This document shows, piece after piece, positions 32,561-46,173 of a stretch of DNA of 64,000 bases. A model generated the notes under the pieces. That model saw nothing but the letters and a program-made list of their open reading frames with translations. It was not told the DNA's origin and did no database searches. How positions within the stretch are numbered: the stretch's first letter is position 1; each line of letters begins with the position of its first letter. The position numbers and the translations under genes are program-made. Where the stretch lies: the NCBI RefSeq assembly GCF_023101765.2, contig NC_064215.1:1302001-1366000 (forward strand), written 5' to 3'. This DNA is from Spodoptera frugiperda (taxonomy: Eukaryota; Arthropoda; Insecta; Lepidoptera; Noctuidae).

Positions 32561-35500
32561 GCTACTATATAACCTAGTTAATCCAGTTCAGCGTATTCAG
32601 AGAAACTAGTTCATATTGTACGTTAATGCAGATTATAACAAGTGCCAGTCTAATTTCACATGCACTATCAAAGGTATGAATTTTCGTAACTTTCAGTTTC
32701 GTCATGATTGTGTTAGTGAAAAAAGTGTAAGTTTTTCGTTTTACAGTGTCAAGATACAGTTTAGCCGTTTTGTAATATCATTTAATTAATTTAATTAACC
32801 GAGAAATGATTATTAATCATCCAATAGGGTAGATGACTAATTTTGATTTTAATATCCGTCTTGTAGATTATTTCAAAATAGTTAGCCACTTTTTTTATTT
32901 TCTTACGGAAACAAATACTTTCGAAGATAATATCGATTTGAGAAATTTCGCGTGACATTATTAATTTTAGGTACGTTTTATTTGATCCCACTCCTAAACT
33001 CTAATTCATTTAATCTAAATACATATCATATATGGCAAAACAAAAAAATGTGTGTCGCATATTTTTTCATTACCTAACTGACGGCCTAATTAGATTTCTA
33101 ATTTTCACCCCGTCATCATCCCTATTAACATACAAATTAGAAATTAATTAGTGTCCCTACCAACCCCTCTCAGGAATACAAGCGTGCATAATATCTTAGC
33201 TGTCATTGGATGGCAAAAAATTGCAACAAAAACGCGGAAGCACCTGTGGCGGACGACAGATTGCCAAAATATGTAGTTTTTGCTTAACATCCTTCACACT
33301 ACAGGGATCTCGTGTTTCCTCATTTAAATATTCTACCAAAAGAAACGTAAACACCTAAGTAAATAATGGTACTGAGAGTAGTATACAAATAAGTTATGAC
33401 TTCTGAGAAAACATTTCCTAAGGCAACTATTTATTTATATATTAAAGGTATACCAACAGCTTCTGTATAAAGAGTATCTAAGTACATATAAATCTGTTTT
33501 GGACTAATCATTAGAGGAGTCTTGACATTGGTTAGGTGTTTGACTCGAAAGCTGCTGGTTTCAATCTTGTTCCCTTCATTTAGTCTCATTAATAATATTC
33601 AATGAGAAAATTCAAAATAAAAATGTAAATTCCATAATATTATAAAATATTAGCTGCGTGCTGTGCATACAAGTCTCAGCAGATTCGGTAGTCCCGCTAT
33701 GATGCGCCCACGCATGCGACAGCGCACGCGCAGTAGTAAAACTATAAACGACGTGGGAAATGGAACACGAATCCACAGATAAATAAACTGAGAAATTGTT
33801 TAACTTGATTTCCGAAGCAGTTAATCTGCCCACGACAGATTGGGAATGGCTAACTGGATCGAATCAAGTGAAAAGATTATGCTTGAAGCTTTTGTTATCG
33901 TACGGAGATCTACAATGATAATGAAGGCAGTATGAAAGAAACTTGGCAATAAAACGCCCACTAGTCAGGTTAAGTTGGTTTGTAGTGGGTACTGCACTTG
34001 CGTCGGCAATGTTTCCGACACGATGAAGACAACCTGCTAGCATTGCTACTACACAAAGGTCTTTAAAAAAAGGTCTTAAATATTTACAAAGTACTTTGAT
34101 CAGTTGCAATAAGTAGTATAAATTTTTGTGTTTTTGTGAATTATCCACTAAAAGCCAACGTCGCCGTGTCAATATTACACATTCTATGCCCTTCTCTGAT
34201 TTTCAACCAATTAATATCATTAATGATTTATTTATACAACTAACTTTATTTAAACTATATATTTTTTTCTCTTTAACTATATTTTTATTTGAAGAAAATT
34301 ATGGAATTAATATAATATTTTCCCTGTGTTGTCTCATTGCTGCAAAAATATTAACGCACCTTCATGCTCGTATGTCTCTCAAGTTAAGTGCAAGAGCCAC
34401 TAAAACGCAGCTAGTTAGCAAGAGTCGCAGACCTATGAATAAATTAATAACAGTCAGCGTTATTGCCGCGTTCGGAATCTCGTATAATGGGAACTCTTAC
34501 TCGATCAGCATTTTATCGCTCCGCCGTACACCATTCCAGTACGCTGCTCGAAAAATTTACAACATCATTTTAAATAGCTTTTTTACACTTAAAACTGATT
34601 GAGAGGAAATTAGATTGCCTACATTTTTAAATCAATTCTTTTTTGCATATAAGTTAGTAGGTGCAACCTGTATCGTATCCGTATTCAGTAAAGGTCAACC
34701 ATGTCATAATACGCCTATACTCTTATATCGTCTAGACAGAATGATATTTAACAGGATGCTGTAAGTCCCGCAAAAACTTCGCTCCTGATTAAAGACAGTG
34801 CCACTGTATACTTTTGTTAAATAAAAAAACAATGACAAGCAACAATATGGAGTGTCCACGGATGGCAAGTTTTTGTGTACAAAGAGATTATTAGTACGGA
34901 CAGGTAGCACGGGCTGATTGCCGCAACAAAAAGACGTTTTTATACGGAATGTTATTGGTTAACTGTACCTCTTTCTTATTTATTGTACGTTTGTACATAC
35001 CAAACAATAGAGAATTAACTCATTTTTATGTATATTGTTAATGCGAAGAATATACATGCATGGTTAAATTTATATTCCTTTGTAAACCATTAGGAACCTA
35101 AGAACTTTGGCCCGCATTGACTATTACTAAACACACCTATAAAATCAGGCGAAATTAATGTTCAAAGTTATTACGTCTAGCAGTCTGGAGTCTAGACTAA
35201 TAATAAAATAATAATTTAAAGCGTATCAAATAACGGTACAATCGAAGGGCGATAAATAACTTACCTGACTTACCTGACCTGACTTACTCAGGTAGTCCAT
35301 AAAAAAAAAAACTAAGTTACTAATTCGAGTTTAAATAACTCAAAATTAATTGATAAAGAAAGTTGATACAGCAATTTCATTAATAGATATTTTACTCTAA
35401 TATATAAAGCTGTTAATATTTGCAATTTGGGGAGAAATCCATTAGAAGCAATTTTGTAAAATAATAAGTTTATTCCTTAAGCTAACATAATAGTATTCAA

Positions 35501-36266
35501 TTGGGTATATTCGGTATTACAACTTTTCAATACAATAAAATATTAAAAAATAATCTTCATTCATACATTTGGAACTATTTAAATAGCTAAATTTTAAAAG
35601 TCTGCTATTTTTCTAGTAAGCTAACGTCATAATATTTTATTCTATTTTTTGACGGACGGGCGCCATGACAGATGCATGGATTATCCGACAGTATCGCGGA
35701 TTTTTTTATCTGTGGATTATCCGCTGCCATAGAGGCAAGGTAGGGCTTCTGCCAATCGATGCCAGGATGTGTACAAAGAAAGTTTAGCAAAATGCAACAA
35801 AGTTAAAGTTGTAAATATATTGACATGACGAGTTAGAGAGCTTCTTTGTTTTATGTTCTTTCTAATTACTTGGCTTGGTTGACTAAGACATAAGCCTTGG
35901 TGAAAGAGGTTGTATATGTGTATTTCTGTTTTAGAATAATCTAACACTTGATACTTTTGAAGATATATAATTAGATAATAATATAGTGTATAGTATACAC
36001 GTTAAAGGCACTTTGAGTTACAATATTTACAAAAACAGAGACACTCTTAAATAGCAGACATAGAACTACACTAGTAGCCCAGTAGTCAGTGTTGTAGCGA
36101 GTCGGTAAATAAGTGAGACAGCAAGGTACAAATTAACATAATAACTTAATATCTGCGAGTCTACCAGCATTACTGTTATCTGACTTAAATGTGACTTTGA
36201 CAATAACTCAACTTATTACCGTAAAGCGGTGTAATGTTGTACAATTGAACTGCTACATAATTATCA
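32561..36266. other. Non-coding DNA with an unsupported open frame
   Basis: A 158-codon plus-strand frame at 34126-34602 is AT-rich, begins without a convincing start and matches nothing I know. A GC islet (CACGCATGCGACAGCGCACG) is at 33708-33732. Directly repeated ACTTACCTG words lie at 35270-35290. Confidence 0.4.
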
Positions 36267-36604
36267 AAGTAAGTTTGTTTGTTTGGATGTTTGACCGTCA
36301 ATCACACTGAAACTACTGAACGGATTTTGATGAAATTTGGTATACAGATAGGGTATGAGCTAACTTGGGTGATAGGATACTTTTAATCCTATTGGAATAC
36401 AGACGAAATTTAACGATAACTTATGTTTTCATGCCTGCTATTGACTTAGTAGTTAGAGACCATAGAATACTAATTAGCACGATTCTATCATACCTATTTC
36501 GTATAGGTAGTCAACCTGACAATTGACACCGAAAGTAATTTATTATTTCAAAGCAGTTAGATAAAATCTACAAAAACACGTACAAAGCCACGGGCAAAAG
36601 CTAC
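36267..36604 (+). mobile_element. Helitron-like element, subfamily 2, interrupted
   Basis: 5' part: GTTTGTTTGGATGTTTGACC, GTCAATCACACTGAAACTAC, GGTATACAGATAGGGTATGA. 3' part: AAAGCCACGGGCAAAAGCTAC, ending in CTAC at 36601-36604, a CTAY terminus. About 130 bp between (roughly 36425-36560) do not match the other copies and may be an insertion or an older internal region. Confidence 0.5.
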
Positions 36605-36920
36605 TAACGATTATAATATTGTTGTACAGCTGTGTCAGACGTAAATCAAGCAATAATAGTTATTATGACAAGTTAATTTACAGTTGAATATCACGTACAG
36701 CGCAATGAATGGTGTTTACTGGTAATCAATAGTAATTAGACAGTATCGGGTTGCTAATTATGGGTGTAGGCGATACATTTGTATTGTATTCGTGATACTG
36801 TGTTTGAGATACACCGGTGTACGTTAGTCATCAGATAATAATTGTGTTAATCCATGGTTATTGATACTGAAGTCATTGTATTGATTTTCATTGGTCTTTT
36901 GTATGACATAGTGAAGCAAA
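36605..36920. other. Non-coding spacer, nothing recognised
   Basis: No supported gene or element. Confidence 0.4.
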
Positions 36921-36981
36921 TGAGCAGGCAGATCACTTGATGGTTAGCAGTCGTCGCCGCCCATGGACACTCGCAAGACGA
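36921..36981 (+). repeat. Fragment of dispersed repeat family D
   Basis: GAGCAGGCAGATCACTTGAT, GGTTAGCAGTCGTCGCCGCC and CATGGACAC match the left end of the family seen at 50064 and, reversed, at 15541-15591. Confidence 0.55.
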
Positions 36982-39900
36982 GAGTCTCCTTTTCTTCTTT
37001 CTTTTTTTTGGACCAATGTCCGCTCTGGGGCAAGTGCTACCACGGTTTCCGCAGATTCCAGAGAATTGCACAGGAGGTATGATAGACAGTTCTTAAAAAA
37101 TATCTATTGTTTTGTAGTTTAAAGAATTCGATATAGATCCGACTGTGTTACAAAGTATTTCATAAATCTCAATTCAGAAGCTTATTTATATTGCATACTA
37201 ACCTTAGAGCTAATGAACATTAAGACGTTTCGTACAGAAGTGTGATAAAATATTTATGAAAATGATATGGAATATTTTATTATTTGTTTACACGTTTCAG
37301 AAACCAATTCTCCGAGAAATTAAATCCTGAAAGGCGAGCTGTTTCTACATAATCAAGCTTCACAGCTGAAATTGCCTGAAATTTCTCCATCAGCTCAGCC
37401 GCTCAGGTTACAGTTTAAAAATAAATAAGATTAGCATAACTCGGTGCGAAGGGAGGTGCACAGAAAAGAAAATAATTTACCTAAGTAAGTACCTGGTGGA
37501 AGACGGGCCGGAAGTGACGTCATGATTTATTCATTCCGACTTCCTTTGGAAAATTAACGAGATCCATTCATTGGTGAAAATAAAAAGGTGTCAGTCTGAA
37601 TGCTGAGACCGGCAGAGTGGATGCGAGGGCTGACTGGCTTCTGAGTGAAAATGTAAAAGGTAACATAGGGAGTGTACACATTTATATGAAAAAAAAATAT
37701 TATCTTCTTTATAGCAAAGTTAATTCTGATTTTCCGGTTACGCTTCTAACATAAGAATATAGTATAAGAATATAGTGTTCAACACAGGACACAATTTTAG
37801 GGTCAGAAAATATTTTTATAACACGAAAAATATAAAAACATATTTCCAAATGTGACTCACAAAATATTGTCCAAAAGTAAATAGTTTAGATGTTTAAGTA
37901 AACATGAGGTTACCGAAGTCACGTAAAAAACTCGAGAATTACGACATTACGCGAGCGAGCTAAAGAAAACATGACAGTCAAGTTAGCCGACATTTTAATA
38001 CAACTTAATATTCAAGGGACGCTCTCGTGAAGGCAAAATTATAATAATTTCCTGCTCATACTGCCAACATCACAGCGTGAATGGACTTTTTACAAGTCTG
38101 TCCCCAAAGAAAACATAGTTTTGGAAACGCTTTTCCCAAAAACCCACCTACCGCATCTCATACTAAAGTTCAAATTCCAATGAGAAGTTGAAAGTTGACA
38201 AATCATCACCAATAAGAGTGTGTGCCAATGATATTATGCGTAGACACGAGTTCAGTTCCATCCACTATGTTTGCTCTATCATAAACAAACAAAATCCTAC
38301 CCTATTCGATGCTAATAAGATCTACTTTCACCTAAACCTACAGAGAGCTTATATTTTTTTACTGAACTTTATGTAACCTCAAACAATTGAGATTAACCTT
38401 TATGAGTGAGGTAATAAAGTCCTAATTATGTATGTTAAGTTGGTTCATTAAGGGGAGGTACTTCCGCGGCATTATGTAGCGACATAATCCTGCCGAAGTA
38501 TGCGTGAGCGTGCGCACGCGACGTGACCTTAAGGCGTCGCCCGAAGGATTACAATATTATATTTATTGAGGTTACTTCCACAAAGGAGAACAAATATCAA
38601 AGAAATGAGCATAAAATGGTTTTATCCCTCAAACTTGTGACTGTTTTGTTGTCGTTGAACTCATTGATGGTACCTTGGTGGTCATACGAGAAGGGACCAA
38701 ACCAACCAAACCATAGAAACGTGCGTTTTTTTTTTTTTGAATAGGAGACCAAATAAACTAATAATATGGGACCCTGAACCCATGGAGTAAGTACGTAAGT
38801 AAGTAATAATTATTTACGTCAAGTAAAAAAAACAACTAACAGTTTTTATTGAGACTGGCTCGTTAAAATGACTATTAAATAACTACAATATCATATCATT
38901 ACATCATATAACTTAATAACAACTTAAACTTATACTCTATCTAATAAAGTTAGTCCACGTGCTCTCAGTAAATTCCAGTTAAGTAGATTACTTCAAAAGC
39001 CCCGATATTGGTCATAAACTCATAATACATTTTATTCCGAGCGAGCTCTCCTGATCTAAAGAGGCTGCAAACTTTTTTCATCTCATTATTGCCGAGCTAC
39101 AACTTGGAACATTAAAAACTTAGACAAAGGTTCTACTGAACCAAAATAACTGCAATCCCAACGAATTTCATCATGTTTTGGTCCGTTTTTTGTTTTTGAG
39201 GGTTTTAGAAGTTTGCTGATGAAAATGGTCGAGATAGAATTAACGTGAAGTTAATTCCTAAATCTGTTTAGGTTACAATGTGTATATGAAAATCGATTAA
39301 AAATATATAATATAAACTTAATCTGTGTTCCCACAGACGCACACAGACGAACACAGCAACGTACGCAGTTATCTCTCAAGTTTTCCAATTACATGTACTT
39401 AGTATTGTCGTTATGATATTAAGTTAAACGTCTGTCCGCGGCGCGGCTCCATCCATCTCCGTCATACAGCATCATTTGTAGTGGCCCGCCGCCCGCCGCC
39501 GCCGCCGCCCGCCGCCCGCCGCCACTCCGTCGCGTGGACCAATCCCCGTATTGAATCTCAGCCCGCTCTGTTTGACTAATGGCAGGCCCGCCATCCTCCA
39601 AACTGATTTATTAAATAAATTAACGTCCGCTTGATAAACGAGCTTTTTAAAGCAAATTCTGATGCGAATTATCTAACGCGCAGACTTCGCCTTAACTTCA
39701 GTTAATCTTGTTTCACTTTCACAAAAGAATCCGCTTTATTTTACCGAACAGCCAAATCCCCCTTTTGATTCGTACAAAACTCTACGTGTTCACAATCGTC
39801 GCAGCCGATACAAAAAATGTATTTTCCGCCAATTTTAACATTACCTCAATAAAACTCAACCTTTCTCGCAGCCACCTTTATGTGTAGCGCAGACAAAAAA

Positions 39901-41496
39901 TAATGTTTTCATTCGTTGCGAAATAAATCAACATGGCTAAACTCACCCCAGTGGAAACCGTAAAGTTTAGGGCGCATATTGCTAATAAAAACAGGGGCAG
40001 TGCCACCCCCGCGTGCAATGAAACGGATACAATAAATAAATGCCGTAATTAACTCTATTCATACATCAAATTATCTGGCGTATTTACGAAATTCCGAAAA
40101 TTTTGCGAACACAATGAAGTCGTGCGTACAAATTGTATAGAAAGTGCGCGAATTGGAATCGGATGACAGTTGGCCGGCCATTTTGTATTGTTGCAGGCAA
40201 TAATGGTGCAGGTCATTGGGGGTGTCGGTGTTGCAGTCGAGGGCCGGATGTCAGGACAACATCTGCGTCGGGTTTAGTGCATGATTTCATTTGTACTAAT
40301 TGAATCGTAACAATACACAGCTGGTAAGACGATTAATATCATTACGTTAATGAATGCGTGTGAAAGGGACACTGGGTCATTGTTGTCAATTGTCAGCGTT
40401 TGTGTACACAGTGACCAAACTGAATAGAGCAGCGAGATAATACTTAACGTAAAACAAATTTAGTCATTTTCTAACTACGTAAACTAAAATAACGTCAAAT
40501 AATAAACTACGCGACGACAGTTTTGTTACCGAAATTAAGTATAATGAGCACATCAGTAGCAACAATTTCACGCACGCCGCCGCTGGCCCACATCGGACAC
40601 AATAACTTCATAAATAAGATGAAACAATTCAATTTGAGATCTGAAGCATTCATCTAAATACGGTATTTGTTTGACTACTCGGAAACATACTTATTTTGGC
40701 GAAAAGCCAATTTAGTTCCCATGTAGGCGCGAGTCGGAATGGCTACTAGTCTGAAATAGAACAAATTGCAGTCATTTGTGAGACAACGGTATATTCTGCT
40801 ATAGGCATGCCGGGGGACACGTATGGGAAGTTTGGCTGCAGACTAAACAACTACTATCTGCTTACATAGAAACATATTACGTTTAACTTCTTTTTTTTCA
40901 TGTAGTGATAGTAAATTTCGTCGTAAACATCCAATTTACCTACTATGCTACCATTACCTGCACCATAATATGAACCGTCCTAAATGGGTAACAAATACTT
41001 GCTTTAAAATGAATAAACACCCCAACAAAACACAAAACTGTGCTGTTGAAATAGTTTAGTCGACTAATAAACGATGAATGAAAATATCAAGTATTGCCTA
41101 ACAAACCACCTGTTGTGAGGAAGAACAATTTATAAACTTGAGTCCTTTATTTTAAAACAAATTCGTGTTGCATAACAACCTGGCAACAAACGTTTCCATT
41201 GACGGCTGTTGAAAAAAAGCAAAGCGTCGTGTTACCGCGCGCGCCATAAATCTAGCAGTAACCGCGCGTTTAACGCCAACTTAAAATAGAGCTGCGGCTG
41301 GTGACCAGGTGAACCAATGCGCCGGGACTAAACGATCCACTTTGGAAGTTACTTCGTGAGTGTCAACGTGTAAAGTTGATAGAGTTGGAGATTTACAGAA
41401 AACAACGTAAGCTTCTATTCCGGGTATGTATTTGGAAACCTATTGGTATCAACAATAGAACTTTTAATAATAATCAGAACGTCACGTCCAAGAAAT
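36982..41496. other. Non-coding DNA with a CCG-repeat block
   Basis: No gene is supported. A (CCG/CCCG)n block at about 39483-39527 is a simple repeat, G-rich on the minus strand. An imperfect 42-base hairpin lies at 38459-38500, next to GC-rich GAGCGTGCGCACGCGACG. A CpG-richer patch is at 41220-41340. Confidence 0.4.
39483..39527. repeat. CCG/CCCG simple repeat
   Basis: Alternating CCG and CCCG units in an otherwise AT-rich region. A minus-strand frame through it would encode Gly/Ala/Arg low-complexity sequence, which I do not consider a gene. Confidence 0.75.
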
Positions 41497-41682
41497 AATA
41501 AAAGAGTTTGTTTGTTTGTTTGTTTGTTTAAACGCGCTAATCTCAGGAACTACTGGTTTGAATTGAATAATTCTTTTTGTATTGGATAATGCATTTATCG
41601 ATGAAGGCTGTAGGCTATAAAACATCACGCTATGACCAATGGGAGCCGAGCAGAGCGGGTGAATCCGCGCGAAAGTAGCTAG
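41497..41682 (+). mobile_element. Helitron-like element, subfamily 1, 5'-truncated
   Basis: GTTTG repeats, AAACGCGCTAATCTCAGGAA, TTTTTGTATTGGATAATGC, GGCTATAAAACATCACGC, and a 3' hairpin GCGGGTGAATCCGCGC with terminal CTAG at 41679-41682. The 5' TCTATACTAATATTA end is missing; a GTTT microsatellite sits there instead. Confidence 0.6.
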
Positions 41683-42126
41683 TATTTCCATAATCGTATA
41701 ACCATAGCTATTTGGTTTAATATTATTATCATCATCACACATCCTTTTGTAATAAATATAAAAATATCACTCTAGAAGCGCCATAGAAAACTTATACACG
41801 TCAAGAATAAAAATTCCGTATCCGAAAATAGTGGTCCATATCTGGCAACACTACGCGAGGTATAGTTAACGCGTTAGTTATGATTACGGCGACGGCTTTA
41901 TGACTGATATTGGAACTAAACGTATCGTTATTCCAAACAAATGTGACGGTAAAAACTATAATCGCTGCGACTTTCATTGCTTCCTCGAACGACTCGAATA
42001 TAAGCACGTGTAATAAGGAAACGGTTTCATTCGAATATGAAACGAATTCTGTGAGCAATAGTATGAAAGTGTAAGTTCACTGTTGAAAAGACTTAACTGG
42101 TAATTAACAATTGACTTGTGTCTAGG
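41683..42126. other. Non-coding spacer, nothing recognised
   Basis: No supported gene or element. Confidence 0.4.
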
Positions 42127-42296
42127 CAAGACTGCTACGGCGTGATGCGGTGGCGGGTTGATGGCTGCACGTGCAACTCTTTGTGTGATCCACAAATTGT
42201 TGTTTTCGTCTATGTGTCCTGTGTATATGAACTTGTATGTTTGTAATATCACCCAATACACAGAAAATAGTAGTGCCAAAGTTTGTTAAAGAAAAA
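42127..42296 (+). mobile_element. Degenerate SINE family A copy
   Basis: The head is degenerate (GGCGGGTTGATGGCTGCACG, no intact B box). The body is clear: GTGCAACTCTTTGTGTGATC, CACAAATTGTTGTTTTCG, TGTGTATATGAACTTGTATG. An old copy. Confidence 0.65.
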
Positions 42297-44547
42297 TAGT
42301 TGTAAATTTGATGGCGAAAACTATCAGTTCTTTCAGCATTTAAACATTATTATCTTTGCTTTAACCGATAGATTCATTAAACCATCGACAAAAACAAAGA
42401 GCTGGCAGTACCTCTCATTCTTCTAATAGGCACACGTCAACACATATACAGCCTTAAGCTCGAGCTAATGACATATTATTAGAAGAATATCCGAACGCAT
42501 TTAACTGTCATTACTGTCATCGGCCATCATCCATCATGGCGGCTTAAATTGTATCGGCGGCGTTGTCTGAACAGGCATTTTTGAATTATCTCGTTGTTAC
42601 AACTAATACGGATGGACCTATTTCTATATTATTATATAAGCTATGAATAGACCAGTGGTCGGCAGGTCGGCTCACCGTGGACCGGGACATATTATTTTAT
42701 GGTTGCCGTTGACTTTTGTGACGAATCTATTCTTAGCAACACTTTTTTCAAACGTTTGTTTTTTGTGCAATTTTGGTTAAAACCGCTATTTAAAATGAGG
42801 CGTAAATAATTACGCACTTAAGTATTTGTGTCTATTTAACAGTTCAGTTATTATACTATTATTATCTATCTTTGAAAAGTCTCTGCTAATCTCCTAAACA
42901 AAATAAATGATAAATGTATGTGTAAAATATGGTAAACGAACAACTAGAATTATTCATTGATTGCATTATAGTAATCAAAATTGAATAACTATGGAATAAA
43001 TGTTTGTACAAGAGTTATTAAACTCTGTCCTTCGTAGTTATTAGTTAATTTAATCTACGAACTTTAATGGCTAGTAGCTGTTAACTGTGGCTGATAATTT
43101 ATCAGTATAAAGTGCGAACCTCGCTGTGCACGTGTAGGGTTAAAGATCAGCGCTTCCACTCAAGTACTAGCCTAGGTAGCCTAGGTACTAGGCACCTTAC
43201 CTTCAGGTGTGTATCAGATGTACTACTTAGATATAAGTACTTTAAGATTTAATAATCTAAGATTCTTATCCACTATGCTGTAAAAGATAATCACGTTAGA
43301 TTCACCTTTCTGTTTTCTGTCTAAAATGATTGCACAGCTACAGCTAGCAAAGTCAACAAAGTTTAGTTGGGCAAAGTTAAATCGTCTGTCTACAAATAGA
43401 ATCACATTAACTTGCCGTTTAGGGAGAAAACTACGAACGACAAACAGCATATTGTCATAAAAAGTATGATAACATATTCCCTACAAAAAGCCCTAAACAC
43501 AAAGTTTCTATTACGACTCCCCCAAGAAAAGGCCCGTGTAACTTTCATCCAACTCTAAGTGCACATAATAAGGGCCACATTATCATTATAAAGGCACATA
43601 ACTATTAACTTGACAACCAACTTAACTATTTTTGAGAACAACTTATCATAATAAGCTCGTATAAACCAATATACATTGATCCATCACAAGCTTCCAATTC
43701 TTTAGACTTGCGTACAAAGGGAAACAAATGAGGGGTCAGCTTATGTTGGTTGTTTAGTAATTGAAGTATCGCGTGTCTGCATACATAATTCTATAGGAAA
43801 TGACTTTAAGTGGTGTTCTGAAAGAAAAGTGAAATAAATTAGTGTTTGTTTTCATTGGAAACTTGTTTGTATTGGATACTGTGGGAGAATACGTGTTACG
43901 CTGGGAATGTGGGACCGTTTGACAAATGTTCCTACTGCTGTGTGCTGTGCTGTTGGGTATTCTGACACTCGAGATGAAATATTATATTTTTTAATGCATA
44001 CAGCGATATACCAATTAAGTATTTGAATAAATAATGGTTAATAATTTCCAAGATTGTTTTGATTTCATATGACTAACTTTATAAAATTAGATAATACATA
44101 CTTTACACATACGTCGTACATTAGATGGCTAGATACTAAACTATTCATCAAACCAAATACTATTTATACCACACACACGACATTACAAAAACTTGCAAGT
44201 GCATTAACCTCTCACGGTCATCACACAATCAGTACCTACTTAGCATATATTTACAAATAGATACTTAAATATAATATTAAGAAATAAAGCTAAGATAAGA
44301 TCCAGGCAGTATCCAGCCTCCGTTATATTTGCACTCGCCTGATCTCTGACCCAACGCGTCGCTCTCAGGCTTTGACGGACGCCGGCGCACGCGCAGCCAT
44401 ATTGATACTGTAACCCCCTGCTTACCCAGAGAGATTATACTTATTTTATATTACATTAAACTACGGAACTTTTATGGAGAATAAACTTCGCGGTTTCTTA
44501 AGAAAATTTAGCAGAAATCTTATCTTATCTTATTACTAGAAAACTTA
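42297..44547. other. Non-coding DNA, no supported gene
   Basis: Nothing coding. Repeated CCTAGG words (GTACTAGCCTAGGTAGCC at about 43164-43181, then TAGGTACTAGG) form a small patch of self-complementarity. A GC islet GCCGGCGCACGCGCAGCC is at 44381-44398. Confidence 0.4.
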
Positions 44548-44742
44548 ATGCACGGTTGGCGCGGAGGCAGCGCAACCCGCCGCCGCGCAACGTGTAGCGG
44601 ATTCGATTCCCGCACGGAGCAACTTTTTGTGTGATTCACAAATTGTTGTTTCAGTCTGGGTGTCATGTGTATGTGAACTTGTATGTTTGTAAACGCACCC
44701 AGGAGAAAATCTTAATGAGGAGCAAAGTTTAAAAAAAAAAGC
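44548..44742 (+). mobile_element. tRNA-derived SINE, family A, near full length
   Basis: GCGCAACGTGTAGCGGATTC, GATTCCCGCACGGAGCAACT, CACAAATTGTTGTTTCAGTC, GTGTCATGTGTATGTGAACT, GTAAACGCACCCAGGAGAAA and a terminal oligo(A)-rich stretch. The B box carries one change (GATTCGATTCC). Confidence 0.75.
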
Positions 44743-45927
44743 TTGAGTAGTTACAGATTCGGTGTTAGATACAGAAAAAAAGGTAAATGGAATTGTACCC
44801 AAAACAAGTGCCTGACAGTAGCACCAACCAGCGGCAGTTGGGTGGGATAACTAACTTGATACACAAATCATTTACGATGACTCAGTCAAAACAAAAGACA
44901 GTGCATTCATGTAAATAAAGAATATTCAAGTGGAACCTTCATCAAGTATTAATTGGATCATCTTTAGAACATTTACCTTACGAAATTCCTCTATCTACAT
45001 AGTGACATAGCACATGTCTCTTTAATAGATAAATGTTCACTCGGGAAGCACAATTTGAAAATATCATAAACTTAACCAAAAATACTAAAGCTGGTTAATT
45101 TTTTTACAGACGAGTATGATATTTAGTTTGAAATTTCATATTCAGGAAGTAAGTAATCCCGAATATCTTAGAAGGGAGATATTTTTCAAGAAAGTCCCTG
45201 GAACAAGTTGGCAAAAAATTCCCTCTTGCGTCAAATAAGCAAACATTGAAAAAATTCTATAGAACAGAATCAGCGGGACACATACACAAATACCTACGGA
45301 GAATTTACTTATTCCGAACTAGTCAAAACATCAAAACCTTGCACGCAAAACTAACCTTTATTACCATGGAATAGGGGAGCACTGTGAAACCGCCAACGGC
45401 TGTACACCAAAACATTATTTATGCATTGTTTTTATGCGGCCATTGTACAGAAAAGAAAAAAAAAGTTTTAGCATAGTGGGCGGTCAAAACTTGACTACAC
45501 ATCAATTATATTGACAGTTTTAAACAGTAAAATTACGAGCACACAATTTCAAGACTTATGTTAAAGAGGTAAAGGTTTATTATTGGTTTAAGGGTATTTA
45601 GTCAATGGTGTCGCAAAAGACAATGTGTCAGTACTGTGTACTAGTGAACACAATGATTTGAATGATTACTTCCGAAGCGTGCGCGAGCGCATGTGTCGGT
45701 TTTAATCTCAATGCCGCTTAAGTCATTTGAAATCGTTATGGCTGATGATGATTGCGGTCATCATTAAGAATATTAATGGTGTATGTATACTGAGTACCTA
45801 CATACGTCCTTAATTTATGTTATGACATGTTGCAATTGAAGATAGAGTACTTAAACCAGCTTTCAGAAAATCTTTAGAGCAAAACCTCTCTACCGGATAG
45901 ATAGACACGCATTCTTGTGATACCTTT
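44743..45927. other. Non-coding spacer, no supported gene
   Basis: A GC islet GCGTGCGCGAGCGCATG lies at 45677-45692. Nothing else was recognised. Confidence 0.4.
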
Positions 45928-46047
45928 ATCTTTTTTAGGGGTAAAATCACTTCTCTCGCCTTGAACGAGGTGGGAGGGAGTGTCAGACTTTTACTGACTA
46001 AAAACCACCCTGTTCCTACTCCTGCTTTTCAAGCCGGAGTGCTAAAT
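45928..46047 (+). repeat. Dispersed repeat family C, plus-strand copy
   Basis: AAATCACTTCTCTCGCCTTG, GGTGGGAGGGAGTGTCAGAC, TTTTACTGACTAAAAACCAC, TTCCTACTCCTGCTTTTCAA, GCCGGAG. Same blocks as 21985-22146 reversed. It stops at a 23-bp palindrome. Confidence 0.6.
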
Positions 46048-46070
46048 GTATGCAGAGCTGCTCTGCATAC
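46048..46070. repeat. Perfect 23-bp palindrome
   Basis: GTATGCAGAGC, a central T, then GCTCTGCATAC: two perfectly complementary 11-bp arms around one base. Confidence 0.85.
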
Positions 46071-46102
46071 GCTTACTGTACTGACTATAACCCAACAAAC
46101 AA

Positions 46103-46173
46103 GACTACCTGATGGTAAGCAATCAACGCCGCCCATGACCGCGACACCAGAGGAGTTACGTTGCCAGGCCTAT
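46103..46173 (+). repeat. Fragment of dispersed repeat family D
   Basis: AAGACTACCTGATGGTAAGC, AATCAACGCCGCCCATGACC, CACCAGAGGAGTTACGTTGC matches the left end of the copy at 50064-50272. Confidence 0.55.

Noticed and set aside
34126..34602. 158-codon plus-strand open frame
   Set aside because: AT-rich hydrophobic low-complexity content, no convincing start and no family similarity.
39419..39601. Minus-strand Gly/Ala-rich open frame
   Set aside because: Produced by the CCG/CCCG simple repeat; no domain.
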